This document shows positions 37,173 to 49,000 of a stretch of 64,000 bases of DNA, piece by piece. The stretch covers positions 18,622,554 to 18,686,553 of the forward strand of contig NC_092562.1 of assembly GCF_037975245.1 (NCBI RefSeq), written 5' to 3'. The stretch is from Apostichopus japonicus (lineage: Eukaryota > Echinodermata > Holothuroidea > Aspidochirotida > Stichopodidae). The notes under the pieces are model-generated. The model saw nothing but the letters and a program-made list of their open reading frames with translations, searched no databases and was not told the origin of the DNA. How positions within the stretch are numbered: position 1 is the stretch's first letter; each line of letters begins with the position of its first letter. The position numbers and the translations under genes were made by a program.

Positions 37173-38807
37173 TATGGCAAGCCGTTTTAACATTTACCTC
37201 GCAATTAGACTTAAGTCGAATACATTTCACTTAAGTGGAATACATTCTACTTAAGTGAGATGGAATTCCACTTAAGTAAAATATATTCCACCTAAGTGGA
37301 ATTCAATTTCACTTAAGTGGAAATGGACATTTCTATTTCACTTAAGTGGAAATGAATTCCACTTAAGTGGAATTGTATTCCACTTAAGTGGAAATGCATT
37401 CCACTTAAGTGGAATTGTATTTCACTTAAGTGGAATGCATTTCCACTTAAGTGGAATACAATTCCACTTAAGCTAAATAGCCCATCTATTTCACTTAAGT
37501 GGAATACAATTCCACTTAAGTGAAATGCATTTCCACTTAAGTGAAATACAATTCCACTTAAGTGGAATGCATTTCCACTTAAGTGGAATTGTATTCCACT
37601 TAAGTGGAATACAATTTCACTTAAGTGGAATCATATCTTTTGGGCGTCAATTTCACTTAAGTGGAATTCTATTCTGCTTAAGTAAAGTACAATTCCACTT
37701 AAGTGGAATTGTTGATATGTGGCTTATATATAAATATAATTTAGGGTAATGTTCGTCGTAACGCATTCAATTGCTCATCACATATGATGATGTAGTCGAT
37801 CCTCGTTGCACGTGTATATCATGACTATGGCTAATCATTCACATCTAACATTGCTGTAATGCGATCAAAAAATTGTTGTTGTTAGAGACACAATTCGAAG
37901 TGATGTTTCCTCACTTGCACAGGGGATTAATCAGTATGATGCACAACAGAGGCGACTTACATCTTAAGTAACATAGGCAGAATTCGTAACTTTTTAGAGA
38001 GTGAAACTTTTGATAAATAAAAGATTCCATCCAAAACCCCAAATCCACAAAAAGTTAAACGTTCTCTTGCCCTTGTCAATGCGTTTTCGGCTGTAGCTCC
38101 AACCACTTATTATGTATTGGCTTTATTTTGGTAATGGTATTCGTCAGGTACCAGGTCAGGTACGTAGGTACACACCTTGCACGGATGTTTAGTGCTAGCT
38201 GGATCCCGATGGACAGCCGATATTCATTGTGCACATATCGACACCACGTACGTACTTACACGTATCGCGGCAAGTTGTTTATAATGGCGCGCAAAGGCAT
38301 GGGCAAAGTTTGGCGGTGAATGCACTAGCCAATCACATTCCACTTAAGTGGAATAGACAAGCCAATCACATTCCACTTAAGTGAAATAGATTATCCAATC
38401 ACATTTCACTTAAGTGGAATGCATTACCACTTAAGTGGAATTGTATTCCACTTAAGTAAAATAGACAGGACATTCCACTTAAGTGGAATTGTATTCCACT
38501 TAAGTAGAATACAATTCCACTTAAGTGAAATGCATTTCCACTTAAGTGGAATACAATTCCACTTAAGTGGAATGCAATTCCACTTAAGTGAAATAGAATT
38601 TAGCTTAAGTGAAATGCAGTGACAAGTTGATGAATTCAGCTTAAGTAAAATACAATTAAGCTTAAGTGGAATGGTATTCCACTTAAGTGAAATAGAATTC
38701 CACTTAAGTTAAATAGTATTCTGCTTAAGTGAAATTGAATTCCACTTAAGTGAAATGTATTCGACTTAAGTCGAATTGCGAGGTAAATGTTAAAACGGCT
38801 TGCCATA
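37173..38807 (+). mobile_element. Palindrome-array transposon P1 (TATGGCAAGCC ends, 6-bp duplication)
   Basis: The terminal inverted repeat starts TATGGCAAGCCGTTTTAACA and runs about 34 bp, ending in a GACTTAAGTC palindrome. It is flanked by the direct repeat TGTACA on both sides. Both subterminal regions (37210-37715 and 38335-38770) are arrays of the 18-bp palindrome ATTCCACTTAAGTGGAAT with 3-nt spacers (21-bp period). The centre (37740-38320) is unique sequence with a decayed copy of the open frame intact in P3. The long HLSGIVF-type frames are products of the 21-bp (7-codon) period, not genes. Confidence 0.9.
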
Positions 38808-39964
38808 TGTACACGGCGTCGGGACGTATGGCAAGCCGTTTTAACATTTACCTCGCAATTAGACTTGAAGTCGAATACATTTCACTTAAGTGGAAATGGA
38901 CATTTCTATTTCACTTAAGTGGAAATGCATTCCACTTAAGTGGAATTGTATTTCACTTAAGTGGAATAGCATTTAAATTAAGTGGAATAACATTTCACTT
39001 AAGCTAAATAGCCCATCTATTTCACTTAAGTGAAATACAATTCCACTTAAGTGAAATGCATTTCCACTTAAGTGAAATATAATTCCACTTAAGTGGAATG
39101 CATTCCAATTAAGTGAAATTGTATTCCACTTAAGTAAAATACAATTCCACTTAAGTGGAATAATATCTTTTGGGCGTCAATTTCACTTAAGTGGAATTCT
39201 ATTCTGCTAAAGTAAAATACAATTCCACTTAAATGGAAATGTTTATTTGTGGCTTATATATAAATACAATTTAGGGTAATGTTCGTCGTACCGCATTCAA
39301 TTGCTCATCACATATGATGATGTAGTCGATCCTCGTTGCACGTATGGCAAGCCGTTTTAACATTTACCTCGCAATTCGACTTAAGTCGAAGTCGAATACA
39401 TTTCACTTAAGTGGAATTCAATTTCACTTAAGCAGAATACTATTTAACTTAAGTGGAATTCTATTTCACTTAAGTGGAATACCATTCCACTTAAGCTTAA
39501 TTGTATTTTACTTAAGCTGAATTCATCAACTTGTCACTGCATTTTACTTAAGCTAAATTCTATTTCACTTAAGTGGAATTGCATTCCACTTAAGTGGAAT
39601 TGTATTCCACTTAAGTGGAAATGCATTTCACTTAAGTGGAATTGTATTCTACTTAAGTGGAATACAATTCCACTTAAGTGGAATGTCCTGTCTATTTCAC
39701 TTAAGTGGAATGCAATTCCACTTAAGTGGAAATGCATTCCACTTAAATGAAATGTGATTGGATAGTCTATTTCACTTAAGTGGAATGTGATTGGCTAGTG
39801 CATTCCACTTAAGTGGAATGTGATTGGCTAGTACATTCAACGCCAAACTTTGCCCATGCCTTTGCGCGCCATTATAAACAACTTGCCGCGATACGTGTAC
39901 GTACGTACGTGGTGTCGATATGTGCACAATGAATATCGGCTGTCCATCGGGATCCAGCTAGCAC

Positions 39965-40771
39965 TTAAAGCAGCATTTTGCGTTGGGTCGCTTTTTTCCA
40001 CCTTTTTAACATGTGCATCGATTTTTTTACATGTATCAATCATAAAACAGCAAACTAAGATACCATCCAATTTTCATCCTGCCAAGAGCGTTAATTAGCG
40101 AGTAATTAACGATTAATATATATCGATAACGAGTAAAAGTGTCCTCGACAAAGTTTTCATATCTCCAAATCCACTAGTTTGAATTCCACCAATCAGTGAA
40201 TAGTATGTTTATTCATGAGCATTTTGCGTTTGGTCGCCGTTTTCTACTTTTTTGACATGTCCATCGAGTTTTTTACATACATCAAATCACAAAACAGCAA
40301 ATTAAGATATTAGCCAAGTTTTTCCCTGCCAAAAACGTTAATTAGCGAGTATTCCACATACAAAATTAAATCGCATTCAGTTCCCAAACCTACTAGTTTG
40401 AATTCAACCAATCAGAGATGCAGGTTTAGTTATGAGCCGTTGCTAAAAATAGATTCAAGACTTTGCGTTGGTACAACTCCCTGGTACAACTGCCGTATAG
40501 ACTGTACACAAATCAAGCGTGGTGTTATATTACGTATCTGTCAATGACGTTCGTAGTGTTTAAATATTCATATTATGGGCGAGGTTTATTGGGTTCCCAA
40601 CGGAAAATATCTTGGAGAACAACACAGTTGAAAGTTGCAATTTTTTCGACTTTTATGCCACCATTTGAAGTAAAATATAAATAGATAAGCTAGTTATGTA
40701 TGTCGTTATGGCATAGTGGAGTCAGTGAGGTTGAGAAATACCATAGTCGAGGACGCAAAATGCTGCTTTAA
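39965..40771. mobile_element. TTAA-flanked element N1, nested in P3
   Basis: The ends are AGCAGCATTTTGCG and its exact inverse CGCAAAATGCTGCT, bounded by TTAA on both sides. The matching site in P2 (about 41929-41935, ATGTTAAGTGC) has a single TTAA and no insert. The interior has two diverged copies of a ~240-bp unit (about 39975-40200 and 40220-40440). No transposase is seen. Confidence 0.88.
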
Positions 40772-40824
40772 CATCCGTGCAAGGTGTGTACGTATGTACC
40801 TGACCTGGTACCTGACGAATACCA

Positions 40825-41163
40825 TTACCAAAATAAAGCCATGGCAAATACATTACAAGTGGTTGGAGCTACAGCCGAAAACGCATTGACAAGGGCAAAA
40901 GAACGTATTACTTTTTTGGATTTTGGGTTTTGGATGGAATCTTTTATTTCGTCAAAAGTTTCACTCTCTAAAAAGTTACGAATTCTGCCTATGTTACTTA
41001 AACAAGATGTAAGTCGCCTCTGTTGTGCATCATACTGATTGTTGCCCTGTGCAAGTGAGGAAACAACACTTTGAATTGTGTCTCTAACAACAACAATTAT
41101 TTGATCGCATTCCAGCAATGTTAGATGTAAATGATTAGCCATAGCAATGGTGTACACGTGCAA
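40825..41163 (-). CDS. Uncharacterised 112-codon open frame inside P3
   Basis: An open frame on the minus strand starting with two candidate ATGs (residue 1 and a second at MANHLHLTLL). It encodes a mostly helical-looking protein with VVVRDTIQSVVSSLAQGNNQ, then LSNIGRIRNFLESETFDEIK, then VIRSFALVNAFSAVAPTTCN. I do not recognise a family. P1 (37830-38125) carries the same sequence broken by several stops, and P2 (41786-41910) has a truncated, open piece, so P3 has the best-preserved copy. It may be a captured host fragment or a remnant of an element-encoded protein. Expression is unknown. Confidence 0.35.
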   Translation of the reverse strand: MHVYTIAMANHLHLTLLECDQIIVVVRDTIQSVVSSLAQGNNQYDAQQRRLTSCLSNIGRIRNFLESETFDEIKDSIQNPKSKKVIRSFALVNAFSAVAPTTCNVFAMALFW

Positions 41164-42544
41164 CGAGGATCGACTACATCATCATATGTGATGAGCAATT
41201 GAATGCGTTACGACGAACATTACCCTAAATTGTATTTATATATAAGCCACATATCAACATTTCCACTTAAGTGGAATTGTATTTTACTTAAGCAGAATAG
41301 GATTCCACTTAAGTGAAATTGACGCCCAAAAGATATTATTCCACTTAAGTGAAATTGTATTCCACTTAAGTGGAATACAATTCCATTTAAGTGGAAATGC
41401 ATTCCACTAAAGTGGAATTGTATTTCACTTAAGTGGAAATGCATTTCACTTAAGTGGAATTGTATTCCACTTAAGTGAAATAGATGGGCTATTAAGCTTA
41501 AGTGAAATGTTATTCCACTTAAGTGGAAATGTATTCCACTTAAGTGAAATACAGTTCCACTTAAGTGGAATGCATTTCCCCTTAAGTGAAATAGAAATGT
41601 CCATTTCCACTTAAGTGAAATGGAATTCTACTTAAGTGAAATTGAATTCCACTTAAGTGGAATACATTTTACTTAAGCGGAATAACATTTCACTTAAGTA
41701 GAATGTATTCCACTTAAGTGAAATGTATTCGACTTAAGTCTAATTGCGAGGTAAATATTAAAACGGCTTGCCATATGCACGTGTGGCTATGGCTAATCAT
41801 TCACATCTAAAATTGCTGAAATGCGATCAAGTAAATGTTGTTGTTAGAGACACAATTCGAAGTGTTGTTTCCTCACTTGCACAGGGGAACAATCAGTATG
41901 ATGCACAACGTACGTAACTTGCACGGATGTTAAGTGCTAGCTGGATCCCGATGGACAGCCGATATTCATTGTGCACATATCGACACCACGTACGTACGTA
42001 CACGTATCGCAGCAAGTTGTTTATAATGGCGCGCAAAGGCATGGGCAAAGCTTGGCGTTGAATGTACTAGCCATCACTTAAGTGGAATAGACTATTCAAT
42101 CACATTCCACTTAAGTGAAATAGACTATCCAATCACATTTCACTGAAGTGAAATAGAATTCTACTTAAGTGAAATACAATTTCACTTAAGTGAAATAGGC
42201 AGGACATTCCACTTAAGTGGAATTGTATTCCACTTAAGTAGAATGCAATTCAACTTAAGTGAAATTGAATTTAGCTTAAGTAAAATACAATTCCACTTAA
42301 GTAGAATGCAATTCCACTTAAGTGAAAAAGAATTTAGCTTAAGTAAAATGCAGTGACATGTTAATGAATTCAGCTTAAGTAAAATACAATTAAGCTTAAG
42401 TGGAATGGTATTCCACTTAAGTGAAATAGAATTCCACTTAAGTTAAATAGTATTCTGCTTAAGTGAAATTGAATTCCACTTTAGTGAAATGTATTCGACT
42501 TAAGTCGAATTGCGAGGTAAATGTTAAAACGGCTTGCCATAGGG

Positions 42545-42849
42545 ACGCGGTACATAAGCCTAAGGAATGAGAAGACAGATTGGTTTGTTTATTGGGAAGT
42601 GTGTGGTTACGACTTGGTCTTTCAGGAGGAGATCTTTAATTAATGGGTCTTTCTCGAGGTTCTTTTTGAATAGGTTAAATTAATGTTAAATTTTTCAAGA
42701 AGTTTAAAAATAGGGCTTGTGTTGCCCGCATGAAGAACATGCGAGGTTCCGATTATAAGAAGGGATTTTGAGTGCAAAGCGCTGGGCTGTTGTATGGATT
42801 CTGTTTAAAACTTGTTTGTTGGAATTAGAGATGGTAAGCAGGGGGGTGG
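42545..42849. other. Unassigned spacer between P2 and duplication copy 2
   Basis: No exon or element end recognised. Confidence 0.4.
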
Positions 42850-42969
42850 GTGGGTGGAGTCCCCTGTTACCCTTGCTCCACCGTACCAGGACTCTGCTTA
42901 ACTATGATAACAAATTCACTAATCGCCGGCATGTTCTGAGGATCGATTTTCCGTCAACGTTTATTTACC

Positions 42970-43063
42970 TTGTCATAGTCTATGTTGGCGGTGTGTCCGT
43001 CATTCACATTCTCTATGGTCAGTATATTTCCCTCAGCCATCATTTTCACTTTTCGTGCCAGAT
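42970..43063 (-). pseudogene. Damaged copy of the orphan third exon (paralog C')
   Basis: Encodes LARKVKMMAEGNILTIENVNDGHTANIDYDK-like sequence in one frame with an intact donor. The region that held the acceptor and first codons in copy 1 is altered (TTCGTGCCAGATAAC), so the splice acceptor is lost. It confirms that the C exon predates the duplication and is decaying here. Confidence 0.75.
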
Positions 43064-43425
43064 AACAATTTCTTATATATATTTTTTATTCACATTGGCT
43101 TGTTATTTACATGTTTTTGCACGAAATAACCCATGCCTTGTATCGTACATTCCCACATCCCTTCAACCGAATTGTATTCATCGATCAATATTGTTAAGGC
43201 AACTGTTTACTAAATTTTCACACAGCAAATGTACAAAGGCCTCCATTGCGTTTGTCTTTGTAATTTGTTTTCAACGAATTTGCCAAAGCTACCGTTTCTG
43301 GAGCATATTTTAGTATATATAATGACGAAGATGTATGATTTTACCTTCCAGTGGCGATATAAGACATCATATTGGACGAACGCACAATACAACGTATACT
43401 AATGGCTCAAATTGTGGATACTAAT

Positions 43426-46019
43426 CAGGCGCGTATCCAGGGGGGCGTTGGGGGCGCGCGCCCCCCGGGTAAGAAAAAAGAGGAGAGAAAAAAAGAGAGA
43501 AGAAAAAAAGGGAAAAAGGAGAGGGGAAGAAAAGAGGAGGAAGGAGAGGAAGGAAGGAAGGGAAAAGAAAAAGAAGAAAGAGAGAAAAAGGAGAAAAGGA
43601 GGGAGGAGAAGAACAACGCCAAGACACCGGGAAGAGAAAGAGGAGCATTGACATAATTACAGCGCTGATCCCTATAATATACACAGGGTAGCCAGTGACG
43701 GATCGAGGATTTCGGAAGGGGCGTGCGCCTTACCCTACCCCTTACACCGAAAACTCCATTTTTGAGGTTTCCATTTTTCCTCTCTCACTAATGTATCTAT
43801 ATGGTCTATCATGACGCGTGTGTGTGTATGGACGCCTTAAACAATTGCACAATTGTGATATGAAACCAACTGTGGCTGACCGAATCGTCGGGGAACATGA
43901 CGCATTTCGGTGATAGACCAGGATCTAAATGCGAACTGTACTACATCTGTGTCCTTCGATGCAACACTTCCATCCAGAGATAAAATGTTATAAACTCCGA
44001 CCTGAATGCTAATTGATACCCCAAACCTAGTACCGCAACTCGTACAATGAATCTAAAATAAATTCCGCATGCGATTGTTTAATTGAGCACATCTGCAGTG
44101 AATATCATGTAGTGGATCCAAGGGCGTATATCATGGGCAGGGGGAGGGGCGGATGCACCAATCACTTCTCTAGATTGTTCCCATCTGCATGAAAACGCGC
44201 GCCCCACAACCCTACGCCACACCCCTCTAATCGCTTCCTGATGAGTTACGAAACTTAATTAATGACCTTCGCCCGTAGTACCAAGACCTTGACAAAATCC
44301 GGCAACACACCACTTCATCGATAACAAGTGATCGGGTTGTGTATTAGTGACGTCTAGAGGTCGTGCACTGACCTACATGGAGTGTGACCACTCCCGATTT
44401 TTTGCAATTTCCCAAGATCAGGCGCCGAAAAATCCCAAGAAATCTCACAGACACTGTACTGTATGGATATCTAGCAATATCTAGCGATATCTATAGGAAT
44501 GAAAATCCAAAGATCTCCCCTAAACTGAAGGCAAATATAGAATCGAAGCCTACAGTGTGTAATGATCTTAAAACTGTGCGTCTTTCGAAATGAAAAGAAT
44601 TTGGGGCATTGCCAATAAACAGATAAAAGTTATTTATTTCAGTCTCATTCCAATTATTCGAATTTGTAAAGCATACAGCAGATACCACATCATATCAGTG
44701 AGCATGAAAATGGCGTTCCATGATGAACAGCCTCCAAACTGTCTATGTGTGTAGTGTTCGGTTTTGGAAATATCTGGTATATTTTCATTTCCTTCAACGA
44801 AGTTTTAGTAGCCGTTATAAGAGGTTTTAATATTTGTACACAATACATGGGCGCAGATCCTGGCGGGGACAGCGGGACGCGTCCCCACCAACTTTTTCAG
44901 TGGTGGGGACATGATATACCGTGTCCCCACCAATTTGCCTTGATCAAACGTTGCATTTCAAATTCCCCTGTATTGAATTTGGCGCAGTTTGATCCAGCAT
45001 TGTGCAAATGACATGCTATAAAAGACGAGAATTATTAACAACTTACACTGTGTGTTGCCAATTTGAGCTAGCTTCACGTCCAGTTCTCATTTTATTATAT
45101 TTATCCACAGTTGTTAAATATAGGACGGAAATCGCATTTGCGGCAGTCTATAATTGTTTTCTGGGAGAGGACTCCAGACCCATCGTATACAAAAGTCTTC
45201 TTGGATTCATGATTATCCCCTGACTTTTTTTGGCAGACGCCAATGTATTTCCCCAAACTTAATTTCTAAGCCATGAGATCTAAAACTTAAGGAGGTTTTG
45301 GAGCATCATTGGGTCTGGGAAGTGTTATTTCCGGCGATCTGGGAGGTATATTTGCCAAAAGTTTCTTGACAGCTACGCGCGAACCCATAGTCGCGCTCCG
45401 CTTAGATAGTATCACAGAACAGACACGTGTCCCCACCATTATCCAAGACAGATCTGCACCAATAAATTAACTGTGTCTGATTTTTCGAATATTCCCCCAA
45501 CATTCTTAAACGTACTTCCCCTCTATTCGTGCAATTTTGACCGGTCTGTTAGGGGTTGAAGGAGGTTTATCTGTATTTGTTGTCCATAGATGAAATTTTG
45601 AGCAACATTATGGGTATGTTTTGAAGTGAATTTATTTCACGAGAAATGTGAATTCTGAATAAATAATGGGCTTAAAACCTTGAAAAGTGGGGCTGACGGG
45701 TATTGTGGGCCGCGACGTAGAATCACCTACAAAAACAATGATCCACAGGACATGCGATGAGGCTGAACATGATGTGTGACTGGTGACAAACTTCAAACAG
45801 GTTATGGATGGAAAAAAAGTATTGGGAAATACTTGGTTCTCAGGCAAAAAGTGTACATCTGGTTGGTCATTTCAAGCCCAAGATGTGCCATTTCCGGTGA
45901 TCTGGGAATATCAAAACCAGATATTTTCTTGTACGCTGCACGCCAACTGATGGTGGCGCTCCGCTTTGTTAGTAATTCGCGCCCCCCCCCCGGGTTAGAA
46001 AATCCTGGATATGCCACAG
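43426..46019. mobile_element. 2.6-kb composite insertion specific to copy 2
   Basis: Absent from copy 1 between GGATACTAA (about 11325) and the ACCCAACAG region. The outer ends CAGGCGCGTATCCAGG and, inverted, CTGTGGCATATCCAGG are hAT-like; a clean 8-bp duplication is not evident (CTAAT is shared). Inside are further GC-rich-ended repeats, for example one starting GGCGCAGATCCTGG near 44850 with an inverted partner near 45463, and a purine-rich GAAAAAGGA tract at 43470-43650. Long frames in that tract are low-complexity artefacts. Confidence 0.65.
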
Positions 46020-49000
46020 CTAATACCCTTCCATAACCAACCAACAGACCAAGTTATTTCATATCTGTCCAAACTTCCTTCACGGATCTCAGCAGTGCAA
46101 TATTTTCACACTCTATTGAATTGCTCTGCTGTCCCACAGGCTAGTTCATCGGACTTATATTATTGTTTCTAAATATACTCCTTGTACTGTAATAGGGTAA
46201 GGGATAGAACATATAAAGGGAGTCTTCTTATTGAGCTGCTTCTCCATATCAGGGATGTCACAACATATAGTTGATATCTCTCAACAATTTGCAGTCAATA
46301 AGGATGCTATACCAAGATTTATCATCACACGGAATAAGACTGAAATTACCCTAAAAGAGGCCCAAGTGACTAACAGTTGTTCATGTTACCCCGCGATAAT
46401 CGCGATGTACATGATATTTCATACCAGTATGCATTCTCATACGAATTTGAACTACATTTTCGTGAGATCATAAGCCATATCAATGAATTTGTAGTATACT
46501 TAATCCTGCTGCTCGCTCCTTGTTTGGTGTATGTCATTGTGGTGATATATTGCTATATTTAATATCGATGAAATTCTCGTCATTGGAGTGTTCGTACATG
46601 CAGTTTTCAGTTTTCAGTACAGTATGCATATGTTCAACTGTTTTTCATAATATATGATATAATATTATTGGTCTTTTTGCTTTATTCTCCAGTCATTTAT
46701 ATTTAAATTTACCGCCATCACCAGTATATGCTTATTATATTGTATACGTTTAACCGTATTTTCCTGGGTATCCGTGTAATGAGAGCTGATGCCTCTTTCA
46801 ATCGACTCTTAATTCAGTTTAGTCCAGGGACCAGTTTATTAGTTGGTGTTGCATATTCACATAATACATAACAAACACAGCTTAGGAAAGACAAAGAAAG
46901 CAAACAAAGTATTAAATTAAAGATAGAATCCCAACCCCATACTTGAACAGTCAGAGAATTTATTGCCTGATACATGTTTCGTGACGTTTAAAGCTACATA
47001 TCAAAACAGCTAAGCTGAGACGAGATCCTTCCCCAAAATCACCCTAATATGTTTTGTTTTTTTCACGTTTGCATATAAGGAAACCCTGTGTTTCCCAGAA
47101 AATTGCCATCGTTTTGACGAGGGATTATTCGATTGCTTAACCGACCAGCGTAATGTTGGAAGCCATAGAAACAATTTCAATTTGTTACCATGGATTGTTT
47201 TAATCTAAACGGCTCTATACTTGAACAGAACAGTGCGTGATGATTCATAGCTAAATTAGTAGGTATACGTAACTTTAAAGTTTGACCGAACATAGCGTCA
47301 ATCAAGACTTCCCAAGCTGCATAAAACGGCCATAGAGTGCGGACTCATAGTATAAAGGAGCTCTAACCGCTAACACAAAGCCGCGTACTTAAGTGTGTGC
47401 CAGCTGTTTGACCTATAAGCTAACTTAAACAAAACTTTTGGGGGTTACTTATCACGTTTTTCCCCTGTAAAAGCCAAAATAAGTAAGCGAAATGATTCCA
47501 AGCCTTCATAAATTTAACCAATGACATTTATCTTATCTTCATATCACCAATTCCATGCAAATTTTCCTCAAGAAGTTCATTCGGTATGGAAATGGTGACA
47601 GGTACGTTAAATTTATTTTAAACAAATTCCTAACATATTGCCGGATAATCCACTTTTGCAAGAAAATGATCCCCATAGAAATTATCAGGGATAATTAATT
47701 ACATGCTACAGTCAAGATTTTCTTTTCATTTTCTTAAAAAAAAGTCATCCATATGAAAATAGCGACTTTTCCTTGCTCCATAAAACAGACTATAACTCCG
47801 CGACTGGTTTATTCACATATCGCGAAATGTTATTCCACATGAAGTTATTAGTCGTGTACTTTTCACAATAAAAATCTTTTATTTGACAATTAAAATAAAT
47901 ATGAAGATATGATGATACTTTCGTTTAGATTTTGATCCATCATAAAATACAACACAGATAATCCCCAAGTTCAATGACACAATTAGTTGTGTACTTTCAC
48001 CATCAAGATCATTCATTCTTCTGAAAGACTTTAATCCGTTTCACCCATAGCGCAATTATATCTATGTTATTCACTTCAGGGGCTTAGCCAGCTGTTGGGC
48101 TCGAGGTGAGGAGCAGCCAACTTTTCATCCTCATTTTACGGCCCACATTAAGAGCCACCGCGGATCGGGCAAAATATTTCGTCTTATTTCGAAGGAGGGA
48201 GGGGGCAGAAACGTTTATTATTCACCCTTACTAGAACTGACGTTGGGATAGGCCTAGTCTATAGGCCCTAGGCATTGACCCAAACTTATTGAAAACAATT
48301 TCTTTGTTTTTTGTTTTTGTTTTAACTAGACTTTGCATATGACAACATCCTAAGATCCTTCAATACCATTTCCTTTCTTTCTCCGGTTGATGCAACCGAA
48401 AGCCAGGCAGGATGTTTCCATGTTTCTGCACACGACATTACGACAGTTTGGTAAGTTGGTATTAACATTACTGTCTTTAACATAAACATTGAGCAGACGA
48501 CGGTCATGTCTTCCGCCATTTGCCCGGTTTGGTAATGGCGCCCAAATCTTAATGCTGGCAAAGCTATTTTGGGGCAGTCCGCCCTCTTGTTCTTATATCC
48601 TGCTCTATGAATACGAACGACTCCGTGACATTACTATTTGATGGCGTCCTCCTTTTAATCCCTAGACCCTGCATACTCCGAACGGTGTGGGTTGGACAGT
48701 CAACCGAGGTTTAAATAGAGGGCGGGTTGGTAGATATTTGAGATCATGAGTATATACTGAAAACAGATACCCGCGGTCTTGAACAAGATGTACCGAACAC
48801 GGTTGACATTCATAATGGGAAAAAAAATTACCCCCTCGCTCAGTCGTTATAAATACGTATACAAGAGCACACGTACCATGCTATTCAGCGGCAGGTGATA
48901 TGCTTTGCCTTTGTGCTGGAAGAGGGAGACATACAATTATTGACAATATTTATAAGCCTTTCTATTGATATTTGGTTGGCAAGGTATCCTTAGTAAGTGG

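Larger units (their letters stand above)
39343..41775 (-). mobile_element. Palindrome-array transposon P3, nested in P2
   Basis: The TATGGCAAGCC ends at 39343 and 41775 are flanked by TGCACG on both sides. P1 shows the unoccupied host site around 37800 (CCTCGTTGCACGTGTAT). P3 lies in the opposite orientation to P1 and P2, judged from its centre, and itself contains a TTAA-flanked insert and a 112-codon open frame. Confidence 0.9.
38827..42541 (+). mobile_element. Palindrome-array transposon P2, interrupted by P3
   Basis: Same ends and palindromes as P1, flanked by GGGACG on both sides (ending at 38826 and starting at 42542). Removing P3 and its duplication leaves about 1.28 kb. Its centre contains the uninterrupted TTAA site that is occupied in P3. 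Confidence 0.88.

Noticed and set aside
37525-37749. Open frames with repeated HLSGIxF units (also near 38419, 38750, 39534, 41220)
   Set aside because: Product of the 21-bp palindrome period, which equals seven codons; readable on both strands, so not a repeat protein.
37210-42500. Possible CRISPR-like array
   Set aside because: Repeats are palindromes with 3-nt spacers inside transposons of an animal genome; no unique spacers.
43470-43684. Lysine/glutamate-rich and serine/phenylalanine-rich frames
   Set aside because: Low-complexity purine tract inside a copy-2-specific insertion.
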